NCBI GenBank assembly: GCA_963782255.1
Contig: CAWAIS010000001.1
Coordinates: forward strand, 3,906,001-3,970,000
Source: Roseiarcus sp963782255
GTDB taxonomy: Bacteria > Pseudomonadota > Alphaproteobacteria > Rhizobiales > Beijerinckiaceae
Direction of reading: 5' to 3'
DNA length: 64,000 nt
Positions 53,551 through 61,923 of the stretch are shown piece by piece. The notes under the pieces were generated by a model. That model did not search any database. It was given only the letters and a program-made list of their open reading frames with translations, and was not told the origin of the DNA. The position numbers and the translations under genes were made by a program. Each line of letters starts with the position of its first letter. The stretch's first letter is position 1.

Positions 53551-54199
53551 AGTGCTGACCATCGACGTCGTGAGCGACATCGTCTGTCCATGGTGCTATC
53601 TCGGGAAGAAGCGGCTGGAGAGCGCGCTCGCAGAGGAACGACGGCCCATAGCCGTGCGCTGGCGCCCGTATCAACTTGATCCTACGATTCCCGAAGGCGG
53701 TCTCGACCGGAGGGAATATATGACGAAGAAATTCGGCAAGAGCGACCGGCTGCAGGCGATCCACGACAATCTTGTGCGGCTCGGCGCGGAAGTCGGCCTT
53801 GCGTTCGCTTTCGACAGGATCAAGCGCGCGCCCAATACGCTTGACGCGCACCGGCTCATCCGCTGGGCGCAAAGCGCAGGCAAGCAGGACGAGGTCGTCG
53901 ACCGCCTGTTTGAGGCTTATTTCATGGAGGGGCGCGACATAGGCGACCGCGTCGTTCTCACGGACATTGCGCGGGACAGCGGACTCGACGCTGGCGTCGT
54001 CGAGAAGCTCCTGGCCGAGGACGCCGACAAGGATGCGGTGCGCCGCGAGATCGCGGAGGCTCAGGCGATCGGCGTCGCGGGCGTACCTTTCTTCGTATTC
54101 GCCGGCCGGCTCGCCGTGCCGGGGGCGCAGGACGTCGCGCTCATGCGGCGCGCGATGGATCAGGCGCGAGAGGCGATGCGCGAGACGCCGGCGGCGTAA
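53534..54199 (+). CDS. DsbA-family oxidoreductase, FrnE-like
   Basis: A 221-residue thioredoxin-fold protein with redox motif CPWC (Cys18-Cys21) and the helical insertion DAHRLIRWAQSAGKQDEVVDRLFEAYFMEGRDIGDR. GVAGVPFFVFAGRLAVPGAQ supplies the cis-Pro loop. No signal peptide, so it is cytoplasmic. FrnE relatives take part in polyketide modification or oxidative-stress protection; 2-hydroxychromene-carboxylate isomerases are the other relatives. Likely co-transcribed with the two genes upstream. Confidence 0.9.
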   Translation: MTGADEVLTIDVVSDIVCPWCYLGKKRLESALAEERRPIAVRWRPYQLDPTIPEGGLDRREYMTKKFGKSDRLQAIHDNLVRLGAEVGLAFAFDRIKRAPNTLDAHRLIRWAQSAGKQDEVVDRLFEAYFMEGRDIGDRVVLTDIARDSGLDAGVVEKLLAEDADKDAVRREIAEAQAIGVAGVPFFVFAGRLAVPGAQDVALMRRAMDQAREAMRETPAA

Positions 54200-54205
54200 C
54201 GTCGG

Positions 54206-55579
54206 TCAGGCGGCCGCGCAGGCCGGTTTCAACCCGGAAGGCGTCTCGACGCGGAACGAGAAGGCGTCCAAGCGCAATTCCGGCCCGACGCCGCCGACTG
54301 GCGGCGCGGCGGACCATGGTTCGGGCGCGGAGCGATGGGCCGTCACGAGCGGCGCCGCGCTTTCGTCGTTGGCGGGCGAGAAATCGAGGCTCGGCGGTAG
54401 AGGCGACCTCTCGTTTGTCGCCTCGTGAGCGGATTCCCGCGCAATCGTCCGAGCCGCCTCCGCGGCCAACCGCCACAACAGCGACTGGATGGACGCGAGC
54501 GCCGGATCGCGGCGCGCTTCGCAGGCAGCGATCGTCGCCTCGATCAGCGGCAGCTTCAGCCCGTCCCCTTCCGCGGCTTCGTACGCATCGAGCGCCTCCA
54601 GCGCGGCGCGGAAAGCAATCAGCGCGTGCGGCGGCGTCCCGGCCTTGAGCATCAGCGCGGCGAAGCCTTCGCTGCGCGGATCGCGCGCGAAGGCCGACGC
54701 ACGCGCATGCGTGGTGTCCCCGAGTTCAGCGAGCGCCGCCGCGAACAGCGCGCGTTCGCCGCTCAAGAGCGAGCGCAGGAGCAGCGCCATCGTCAGCGCG
54801 CCGCGCTCGCGCAGCGCGCGCACCAGCTCCCCCTGTTCCCTGCCGCAGCAGGAGGCGGCGATCCAGGCGACCGCCGCGTCGCGCGCGTCGATGGCGGCGC
54901 GTTCGGCGCGCTCGCGGCTGAGGCGCCCTCTCGCGACCGCTGCGTCGCACAGCGCCCTCGCCGTCACGATCGCGAGCTCGGCTTTGAGGCTCGCTGGCAG
55001 ATCGGGGCGCGCCAGCATGGCTTCGCCAATCGCCGCATCCGCGCCGAAACGCTCGTACACACGGCGCAACACGGCTCGCGCCAGACGCGTGTCGAGGTTG
55101 CCGACGAGCGCAAGCGCCGCCTCGCGCCTGCCCGTCTCCGCCAGCGCCTCGGCCGGACCTGCGCCGAGACCGTGACGGCGCGCGATCGCGCATTGGGCGA
55201 CGGCGTCGCCGGCCGCGACACATTCGACGAGCTCCGCATCGCTAAGCAGCGGCGAGCGCAGGAGCAGGGGCGCTGCGACCTCCGAGCTATCGTTCGCGAG
55301 CGCGACGACGAGATGGCGCGGCGCGTCGCTTGCGCTGGCCAGCGCTTCGCTCAGCGCCCGGCGCACGCTCGGGCAGCGATCATCGAGCAGCGCGGTCATC
55401 GCGAGCAGGACGTCGTCGCGTTGTGAGAGCGTGAGAGCGCTGTGCAGATAGGCGCGGGCGAGCGCGCTCGCCGCATTCCCCCGTTCGCCCTCTTCAGCGC
55501 AGCGCGCCCAGGCGAAGAACTTTTGCACGAAGGAGGGCGCTATTACGGGACAAGGGTTCACGGTCGCAAGGTGGGTCAC
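54206..55579 (-). CDS. DUF2336 domain-containing protein
   Basis: A 457-residue all-helical protein starting at a GTG. Repeated helical pairs (VLLAMTALLDDRCPSVRRALSEALASASDAPRHLVVALANDSSEVAAPLLLRSPLLSDAEL) match DUF2336, a HEAT-like family frequent in Alphaproteobacteria. The last ~70 residues are Ser/Pro-rich and likely disordered. Function unknown; some alphaproteobacterial relatives interact with two-component signalling. It converges on the FrnE gene and is divergent from the MaoC gene. Confidence 0.85.
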   Translation of the reverse strand: MTHLATVNPCPVIAPSFVQKFFAWARCAEEGERGNAASALARAYLHSALTLSQRDDVLLAMTALLDDRCPSVRRALSEALASASDAPRHLVVALANDSSEVAAPLLLRSPLLSDAELVECVAAGDAVAQCAIARRHGLGAGPAEALAETGRREAALALVGNLDTRLARAVLRRVYERFGADAAIGEAMLARPDLPASLKAELAIVTARALCDAAVARGRLSRERAERAAIDARDAAVAWIAASCCGREQGELVRALRERGALTMALLLRSLLSGERALFAAALAELGDTTHARASAFARDPRSEGFAALMLKAGTPPHALIAFRAALEALDAYEAAEGDGLKLPLIEATIAACEARRDPALASIQSLLWRLAAEAARTIARESAHEATNERSPLPPSLDFSPANDESAAPLVTAHRSAPEPWSAAPPVGGVGPELRLDAFSFRVETPSGLKPACAAA

Positions 55580-55672
55580 GAGCGCTCCGGGCGTCTTTGG
55601 GACATGATTGATTTCTGTCGGATCATGGTAAAGGACGACTTAATTCCCCTATCGGCAGTTGGGAGGAAAAAA

Positions 55673-56167
55673 ATGAACGCGCCCGCCCCCCATCCCCGCG
55701 GTGGCCTCTATTTCGAGGACTTTTCCTTAGGGCAGACGTTCCGCCATCGCCTGACGCGCACGGTCACGCAGATGGACAACATGCTGTTCTCCAACATGAC
55801 CCTGAACCCGCAGCCGCTGCACATCGACGCGCATTTCTGCGCGACCGAAACCGAGTGGGGGCGTCCCCTGATGAATTCGCTCTTCACGCTGGGGCTCATG
55901 ATCGGAATTTCCGTGAATGACACAACTCTTGGCACGACCATCGCCAACCTCGGCATGAGCGACGTCGCCTTCCCCGCGCCCCTCTTCGAGGGCGACACAG
56001 TTCGCGCCGAGACGGAAGTGGTTTCGGTGCGCGCCTCGAAGTCGCGCCCCGACGCCGGGCTGGTCCAATTCCATCACCGCGCATACAAGCAGGACGGAAC
56101 GCTGGTCGCCGAATGCCGCCGCACCGCCTTCATGCGCCGCCGCGGCCCCGAGATCCTCTCGGCCTGA
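55673..56167 (+). CDS. MaoC-family dehydratase
   Basis: A 164-residue hotdog hydratase. GGLYFEDFSLGQTFRHRLTRTVTQMDNMLFSNMTLNPQPLHIDAHFCA contains the hydratase motif (Asp/Asn and His of the active site), and FPAPLFEGDTVRAETEVVSVRASKS is the second conserved part. It starts at an ATG with GGGAGGA upstream. CitE follows six bases later, so they form an operon probably acting on the same hydroxyacyl-CoA ester. The full two-domain mesaconyl-CoA hydratase is twice as long, so that name is not used. Confidence 0.88.
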   Translation: MNAPAPHPRGGLYFEDFSLGQTFRHRLTRTVTQMDNMLFSNMTLNPQPLHIDAHFCATETEWGRPLMNSLFTLGLMIGISVNDTTLGTTIANLGMSDVAFPAPLFEGDTVRAETEVVSVRASKSRPDAGLVQFHHRAYKQDGTLVAECRRTAFMRRRGPEILSA

Positions 56168-56173
56168 CGGCAA

Positions 56174-56911
56174 ATGGACATGCGTTCGCTGCTCGTCGCC
56201 CCGGGCGACGACGAAGGAAGGCTCGCTGCGGCGCTGACGAGCGAAGCGGACGCCGTCGTGATCGATCTCGACATCATGGACAGCGCGAGAGCCGCCGCGC
56301 GCGCGACCGCCGCGCGAATCCTCAAGGCGGCGGCGCCTCGAGAGAAACAGCCAGCGCTTATGGCGAGGATCAGCCCGCTCGACAGCGGCGAGACCGACGC
56401 CGATCTCGACGCAGTCATGGCTTACGCGCCTTTCGCGATCCTCCTGCCAAAATGCCGGGGCGCCGCATGCATCCAGCGGCTCTCGACCAAGCTCGCGGTG
56501 CGGGAGGCTTCCTGCGGCCTTAAGGACGGCGCGACGCGCATCGTCGCGGTCGCCGATTCGGCGCGGGGCTTGCTGGCGCTCTGCTCTCTGCCCGGGGCGA
56601 GCGCGCGCCTCGCCGGCCTCGCCTGGGATGCCGAGGCCATCTGCGCCGATCTTGGGGCGGACCGGGCGCGCGACGGCGCCGGCGTTTATGCAGGACCGCT
56701 GCGACTTGCGCGCGACATGTCATTGATCGCCGCGGCGGCGGCCAGCGTCGTCGCGATCGACACGACCTTCGCTGGCATACCCGACCTTGAGGGGCTGCGC
56801 GCGGAAGCGCTCGCCGCGCGGCGCGACGGCTTCGCCGCCAAGCTCGCGATCGACCCGGCCCAGGCGAAAATCATCAATGCCGCGTTCGCCGCCGCAGCGG
56901 AGACAGGGTGA
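56174..56911 (+). CDS. CoA ester lyase, HpcH/CitE family
   Basis: A 245-residue TIM-barrel lyase. MRSLLVAPGDDEGRLAAALTSEADAVVIDLD, ILLPKCRGAACIQRL, RIVAVADSARGLLAL and a late AKLAIDPAQAKIIN match CitE-like proteins. Compared with typical members the Glu of the DLED metal site reads DLDI, so metal binding may differ. Related MaoC-CitE pairs often handle beta-hydroxyacyl or malyl-CoA-like esters. It is distinct from the malyl-CoA lyase at 48.1 kb. Confidence 0.85.
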   Translation: MDMRSLLVAPGDDEGRLAAALTSEADAVVIDLDIMDSARAAARATAARILKAAAPREKQPALMARISPLDSGETDADLDAVMAYAPFAILLPKCRGAACIQRLSTKLAVREASCGLKDGATRIVAVADSARGLLALCSLPGASARLAGLAWDAEAICADLGADRARDGAGVYAGPLRLARDMSLIAAAAASVVAIDTTFAGIPDLEGLRAEALAARRDGFAAKLAIDPAQAKIINAAFAAAAETG

Positions 56912-56926
56912 GCCGTCGCCGGAGGT

Positions 56927-57187
56927 TTATTGCACCGCCGCCTTGCGCGCGTCGATCTCGGCCATCCACTCCTCAGCCGTCTTGGTCGGCGTGCACATCA
57001 CCTTCATGTACAGGTTGTCCCCCTGCACGAGATCGGTGCGCGCCATCATCATCTGCGCATTCAATGAGCACATGACTACATTATCGACTTGAGGCCCCCG
57101 CACAACGTCGATCGCAGTTTTCGGCTGGCAGTCGGCGTGCGACAGTGCAGTCGAGCAGATCAGAACCACAATAGCGTATCCGGACAT
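56927..57187 (-). CDS. Small secreted protein of unknown function
   Basis: An 86-residue protein with signal peptide MSGYAIVVLICSTALSHA, then DCQPK. Mature Cys residues at three places (DCQ, MCSLNA, MCTPT) may form a disulfide. No family recognised. A strong AAGGGGGGC ribosome site precedes the ATG. Convergent with the CitE gene with 15 bp between. Confidence 0.6.
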   Translation of the reverse strand: MSGYAIVVLICSTALSHADCQPKTAIDVVRGPQVDNVVMCSLNAQMMMARTDLVQGDNLYMKVMCTPTKTAEEWMAEIDARKAAVQ

Positions 57188-57684
57188 GAAAGCCCCCCTT
57201 TAGTCGGCCCTTAGAGTTATTCGTCTCGTTCTCACAATGATGCTACACTCGTAATCCCAGGCTTGGTTACAGAACGCCTGATTTACGCTCCATACTCTGG
57301 ACAGAACAATCTGCCCCCAAGGCCCGGCGCCTTTGTCACGCCTTCGAATCACCCCGCATATGCAACTCTAAATTGTATCATGGCGCCGAGACGCCGGCTA
57401 CGATCCCGTTCGTACCACCTCCTAGGATTGTATCTATTGACTGCGCTCGCGGCCGTTGCTTTTCGAGCGACGTGGAACGTTGGTCGGTCCGGGTCCGCCG
57501 AACCGCGCCGAGCGCGCCCCGATTTTCACGCAAGAGTCGTGCCAGGTCTCCCCTTGGCATGACCTCCGAACCCGCGCGTCTACAAAAGCGCGGCGTGTTC
57601 GGATCGCCGCCATCAATCCTTAAGCCCTGGGCTCTAGCCTTTCGGGAAACGGCTCCCGTCACTTCGGCCGGGGTCCGAGAGCCC
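57188..57684. other. Intergenic stretch before the sterol-desaturase gene
   Basis: About 500 bp. An open frame continues upstream of the desaturase start to 57373, but the residues are Arg/Ser-rich with no membrane character and no ribosome site, so I treat it as non-coding leader. Promoters for both flanking genes are expected here. No RNA gene seen. Confidence 0.5.
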
Positions 57685-58737
57685 ATGAAGACCCCTCCGA
57701 TGACGCTCGCCGAGACGCTCATTTCGCCACTGCGGCCGGTCGCCGCGACTTTCCTGAACCCGGCGTCGATCTGCTCGCTCTACTCGCTCTCCGTCACGGT
57801 TCTCTTCGCCTTCGCCTGGCTCGCCTACGCCCGCATGCGGCGCGGTCGGCCGGTGAGGATGAAGACGCTCGCGCGGGCGGTCTTCTCGCGCCGCGTCCTC
57901 ACCCACCGCTCCACGCTCGCCGATCTCGCCTATTGCGTCATGAGCCTCATAATGCTCGGCGCGGTCATCGGCTGGGCGGTCGTCTCGACCTCATGGATCA
58001 ACGACGTCGTCGTCGGTTTCCTCACGCGCCACTTGGGCGAGCGCAGCCCCGAGGCGTCCGGCTTCGCGCTCATGGGTGCGCGCACGCTCGCGCTCTTTCT
58101 CGCTTACGACCTCGGGTTCTTCGTCGACCACACGCTGAAGCACCGCATTCCCGCATTGTGGGAACTGCACAAGACGCACCACTCGGCCGAGGTGCTGACG
58201 CCGCTCGTCAACTTCCGCGTCCATCCGCTGGATTCGCTCATTCTCGCGAATACGCTCGCGCTCTTCATCGGCGTCATCGGCGGCGCCGCGACCTATGCGC
58301 TCGGGAGACGGACGACATCGTTCCTCCTCTTCGACGACAACGTCCTCATGATTTTCTACATCTATCTGACGGCGCAGCTCCAGCATACGCAGATCTGGAT
58401 TCCATTCACGGGCGCCTGGGGCCGCCTTTTCATGAGCCCCGCGCACCACCAGTTGCATCACTCGGCCGACCCGAAGCATTTCAACTGCAACATGGGAGCG
58501 AGCCTCGCGCTGTGGGACTGGATCGCGGGGAGCCTGTTCATGCCCCCCGCGCGGTCGCCCAGACTCAAATACGGCGCCTCGGGCTTCGCGCATGACCCGC
58601 ATGGGGTGATGGAACTCGTGATCGAACCGGCGATTAAATCGGCTGGCGCGCTCGCGCGAGCGCCGGCTCTCATCGCCGCGAAAGCACGGGTCCAGGTCGT
58701 CGGCGCGGGGAACCGATCCGAGAACGTCGGCTCCTGA
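57685..58737 (+). CDS. Sterol desaturase/fatty acid hydroxylase family protein
   Basis: A 350-residue integral membrane di-iron enzyme. The histidine clusters are present: HTLKH (HxxxH), HKTHH (HxxHH), and HHQLHH late in the chain. Several hydrophobic helices surround them (SICSLYSLSVTVLFAFAWLAYA, LADLAYCVMSLIMLGAVIGWAV). Relatives hydroxylate or desaturate lipids, including sterols or hopanoids. Substrate is unassigned. The RND transporter frame on the other strand runs into its 3' end. Confidence 0.9.
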   Translation: MKTPPMTLAETLISPLRPVAATFLNPASICSLYSLSVTVLFAFAWLAYARMRRGRPVRMKTLARAVFSRRVLTHRSTLADLAYCVMSLIMLGAVIGWAVVSTSWINDVVVGFLTRHLGERSPEASGFALMGARTLALFLAYDLGFFVDHTLKHRIPALWELHKTHHSAEVLTPLVNFRVHPLDSLILANTLALFIGVIGGAATYALGRRTTSFLLFDDNVLMIFYIYLTAQLQHTQIWIPFTGAWGRLFMSPAHHQLHHSADPKHFNCNMGASLALWDWIAGSLFMPPARSPRLKYGASGFAHDPHGVMELVIEPAIKSAGALARAPALIAAKARVQVVGAGNRSENVGS

Positions 58738-61700
58738 AGCCGTGCTTGGCTGAACCAAGCGGCGAGGCGCGGGCCTACTCCGCCGGGACTGCAGCGTCCC
58801 GCGCCGCCAGCGCCTCCGGCCGAGCCGCCGGCCCCGCGCGCTTTGGGCGCTTCTTCGTCTGGCCGGCCGAACAGCCGGCTGAAGAGGCGCCACGAGATCC
58901 GGCCGACGTCGTCCATCGTAAAGACGGCCGGCACGAAGACGAGCGAGAGCAGCGTCGACATGACGAGGCCGCCGATGACCGCGATCGCCATCGGCGAGCG
59001 GAAGCCGCCGCCGTCGCCGAGGCCGAGAGCCGAAGGGAACATGCCGGCCGCCATCGCGATCGTCGTCATCACGATCGGCCTTGCGCGCTTGCGACCCGCC
59101 TCGACGAGCGCATCGAGGCGCGGCGTTCCGCGACCGACCTCCTCGACCGCGAAGTCGACCAGCATGATGGCGTTCTTGGTGACGATGCCCATCAGCATCA
59201 GGATGCCGATGACGACCGGCATCGACAGAGCCTTGTGGGTGATAAGGAGCGCGATGATCGCCCCGCCGATCGAGAGCGGCAGTGAGACCAGAATGGTGAT
59301 CGGCTGCAGGAAGCTGCCGAACAAGAGCACGAGCAGCCCGTAGACGATCATGAGACCCGCGCCCATCGCCGCCGCGAAGGAGGCGAAGACCTCGCTCATC
59401 ACCTCGACGTCGCCCGTCTCGCGGATCTCGACGCCTGGCGGCAGGTTTCTGGCCGTCGGCAGATCATGAATCGCCTTGACCGCATCGCCGAGCGCCGTGT
59501 CGCCTTGCAGATCCCCCTCGATCGTCACGCGCCGCGTGCGGTCGTAGCGGTTGATCGCGGTCGGCCCGTGGCTGATCGAGAAGTCCGCCACCACCGCGAG
59601 CGGCGTCGAGCCTCCGCCCGCGGTCGGCACGCGCAAGTCCTGCAGGAGCCCCATGCGCGAGCGCGCGCCCTCGTCGAGCTGGACGCGGATCGGAATCAGA
59701 CGGTCGCCGGCGTTGAACTTGGCGAGATTGGCGTCGATGTCGCCGAGCGTCGCGACGCGGATCGTCTCGCTGAGCGCCTCGGTGGAGACGCCGAGATCGG
59801 CCGCGACCTGCCGCTTCGGCTCGATCCGAAGTTCCGGCCGCTCGAGCTCAGCGGTCGACATCGGATTCTCGATGATCGGGATCGAGCGCATCTCGCTCGC
59901 GATCTGGTTCGCAGTGTCGTTGATGACGTCGATGTCGGGACCGGCGACGATGAGCTGGATGTCGCGCTGGCCGTTGTCCTTCATGAACCAGAAGCGGATG
60001 TCGGGCTGATCGGCGATCGTCGCGGCGATCCGCGTCTGCAACTCCTTTTGCGTCGCCTTGCGTTCGGACCTGTGGACGAAATTGATGACGAAGGTCGCCT
60101 TGCGAGGCTCGGCGCTTCCGCCGAGGATCTGCCCACCGAAAATGAGCGCCGACCGCACCTCCGGCATGGCGCGCAACTTCTCCGAGATCGCGCGCGTCGC
60201 GCGGTCGGTGTCATCGAGCCGCGAGCCTGGCGGGAGTTCGACCGCGAGCAGGACGCGTCCGACGTCGTCGGCCGGGATGAACCCTGAGGGCAGGAGCCGC
60301 GTCGACCAGAGCGAGGCGGCGAAGATGAGCGCGCCGATGAAGAGCGTGATCCAACGGTGGCGGACGGACGCGCGCACGAGCCGCGTGTAGCCCTGCATGA
60401 CCGCCCCGTCGACATGGGTCTCGTCGCGCGGCGCGCGCGGGAAATAGGCGGCGATCACCGGCGTGACGAAGCGGGCGACGAAGAGCGAGAACATGACGGC
60501 GATCGCGACCGTCAGGCCGAACTGGCGGAAATATTGGCCCGCGATGCCGCCCATGAAGCTGACCGGCGAGAAAATCGCCGCGATCGACAGCGATATGGCG
60601 ATGACCGCGAGGCCGATCTCGTCCGCCGCCTCGAGCGAGGCGCGCCAGGCGGACTTGCCCATGCGCATATGACGCACGATGTTCTCGATCTCGACGATTG
60701 CGTCGTCGACGAGAATGCCCGTGACCAGCGTGATCGCGAGCAGGCTGACGAGATTGAGCGAGAAGCCGATCGCGTCCATCGCCCAGAATGTCGGGATGAC
60801 GGAGAGCGGAAGCGCAACCGCGGTGACGATGGTCGCGCGTAGGTCGCGCAGGAAGACGAACACGACGACGACCGCCAGCAGCGCGCCCTCGATCAGGGTC
60901 TCCATGGTCGAGTGATAATTGCCGAGCTCGTTGTCGACCTGCGTATCGACCTTGGTGAAGGTCACTTCGGGATGGTCCGCCCGGATCCTCGCAAGCCGCT
61001 TCGCGATCGCCTGATCGACAGTCACGTCGCTCGCGCCCTTGGCGCGCGTGACCGCGAAGGCGACGATCGGCTGGTCGAAGAGCCGCGTGAAGGTGCGCGG
61101 CTCCGCCGCCCCGTCGACGACCGTCCCGAGTTCGTCGAGCCTTACCTTGCGTCCGCCCGGCAGGGCGATCGGCAGCGCGGCCAGATCGGCGACGCGGCGC
61201 GCGCCGGCGAGCGTGCGGATCGCCTGCTCCTGGCCCGCGATTTCGCCGCGCCCGCCGCCGACGTCGACGTTGTCGGCGCGCACCTGCTCGTTGACGGCGG
61301 CGGCGGTGACGCCGAGCGCGAGCAGCTTCTCGGGATCGAGCGAGACGCGGATCTCGCGGTCGACGCCGCCGAAGCGCGTGACGTCGCCTACGCCGCGGAT
61401 GCTCTGCAATTCGCGCGCGACGGAGTCGTCGATGAACCAGGACAATTGCTCGACCGACATGCCCGGCGCCGAAGCGGCGTAGGTGACGATCGGCAGGCCC
61501 TCGACGTCGACGCGGCTCACGACCGGCTCGTCGATGGTCCGCGGCAGGTCGCTGCGGATCTTGGAGATCTGGTCCTTCACGTCGTTGAGCGCGCGGTCGA
61601 TGTCGACCGAGCCGACGTTGAACTGCACGATCGTCGAGGACGAGCCGTCGGTGACGGTCGAGGCGATATGCCAGACGCCGTTGACGCTCGCGACCGCGTC

Positions 61701-61910
61701 CTCTACCTTTTTTGTCACCTGCGATTCGAGTTCCGACGGCGCCGCGCCCGATTGCGTGATCAACACCCGCACGATCGGGATGTCGATGTTCGGGAAGCGG
61801 GTGATCGACATCGTGCGGAAGCTCACGAGGCCGAGGATGGTCAGGACGGCGAACGCCACCACCGCAGGAATCGGGCGGCGGATCGACCAGGCGGAGACGT
61901 TGAGGCGCAT
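58458..61910 (-). CDS. RND-family efflux transporter permease (HAE1-type), probable C-terminal frameshift
   Basis: A multidrug/hydrophobe exporter inner-membrane pump. RRPIPAVVAFAVLTILGLVSF is the first helix. The transmembrane motif GILVDDAIVEIENIVRHMR contains proton-relay Asp residues, and FVPAVFTMDDVGR-like terminal helices end near residue 1010. The open frame gives 1150 residues, but the last ~105 are the complement of the desaturase gene and resemble nothing. A one-base skip in a GCGGGAC run near 58798 would end the protein at a TAG at 58775-58777 with the sequence DAAVPAE (about 1045 residues, the normal length). It follows the HlyD gene by 13 bp. Confidence 0.88.
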   Translation of the reverse strand: MRLNVSAWSIRRPIPAVVAFAVLTILGLVSFRTMSITRFPNIDIPIVRVLITQSGAAPSELESQVTKKVEDAVASVNGVWHIASTVTDGSSSTIVQFNVGSVDIDRALNDVKDQISKIRSDLPRTIDEPVVSRVDVEGLPIVTYAASAPGMSVEQLSWFIDDSVARELQSIRGVGDVTRFGGVDREIRVSLDPEKLLALGVTAAAVNEQVRADNVDVGGGRGEIAGQEQAIRTLAGARRVADLAALPIALPGGRKVRLDELGTVVDGAAEPRTFTRLFDQPIVAFAVTRAKGASDVTVDQAIAKRLARIRADHPEVTFTKVDTQVDNELGNYHSTMETLIEGALLAVVVVFVFLRDLRATIVTAVALPLSVIPTFWAMDAIGFSLNLVSLLAITLVTGILVDDAIVEIENIVRHMRMGKSAWRASLEAADEIGLAVIAISLSIAAIFSPVSFMGGIAGQYFRQFGLTVAIAVMFSLFVARFVTPVIAAYFPRAPRDETHVDGAVMQGYTRLVRASVRHRWITLFIGALIFAASLWSTRLLPSGFIPADDVGRVLLAVELPPGSRLDDTDRATRAISEKLRAMPEVRSALIFGGQILGGSAEPRKATFVINFVHRSERKATQKELQTRIAATIADQPDIRFWFMKDNGQRDIQLIVAGPDIDVINDTANQIASEMRSIPIIENPMSTAELERPELRIEPKRQVAADLGVSTEALSETIRVATLGDIDANLAKFNAGDRLIPIRVQLDEGARSRMGLLQDLRVPTAGGGSTPLAVVADFSISHGPTAINRYDRTRRVTIEGDLQGDTALGDAVKAIHDLPTARNLPPGVEIRETGDVEVMSEVFASFAAAMGAGLMIVYGLLVLLFGSFLQPITILVSLPLSIGGAIIALLITHKALSMPVVIGILMLMGIVTKNAIMLVDFAVEEVGRGTPRLDALVEAGRKRARPIVMTTIAMAAGMFPSALGLGDGGGFRSPMAIAVIGGLVMSTLLSLVFVPAVFTMDDVGRISWRLFSRLFGRPDEEAPKARGAGGSAGGAGGAGRCSPGGVGPRLAAWFSQARLQEPTFSDRFPAPTTWTRAFAAMRAGARASAPADLIAGSITSSITPCGSCAKPEAPYLSLGDRAGGMNRLPAIQSHSARLAPMLQLKCFGSAE

Positions 61911-61923
61911 CGGCGAAGCTTTC

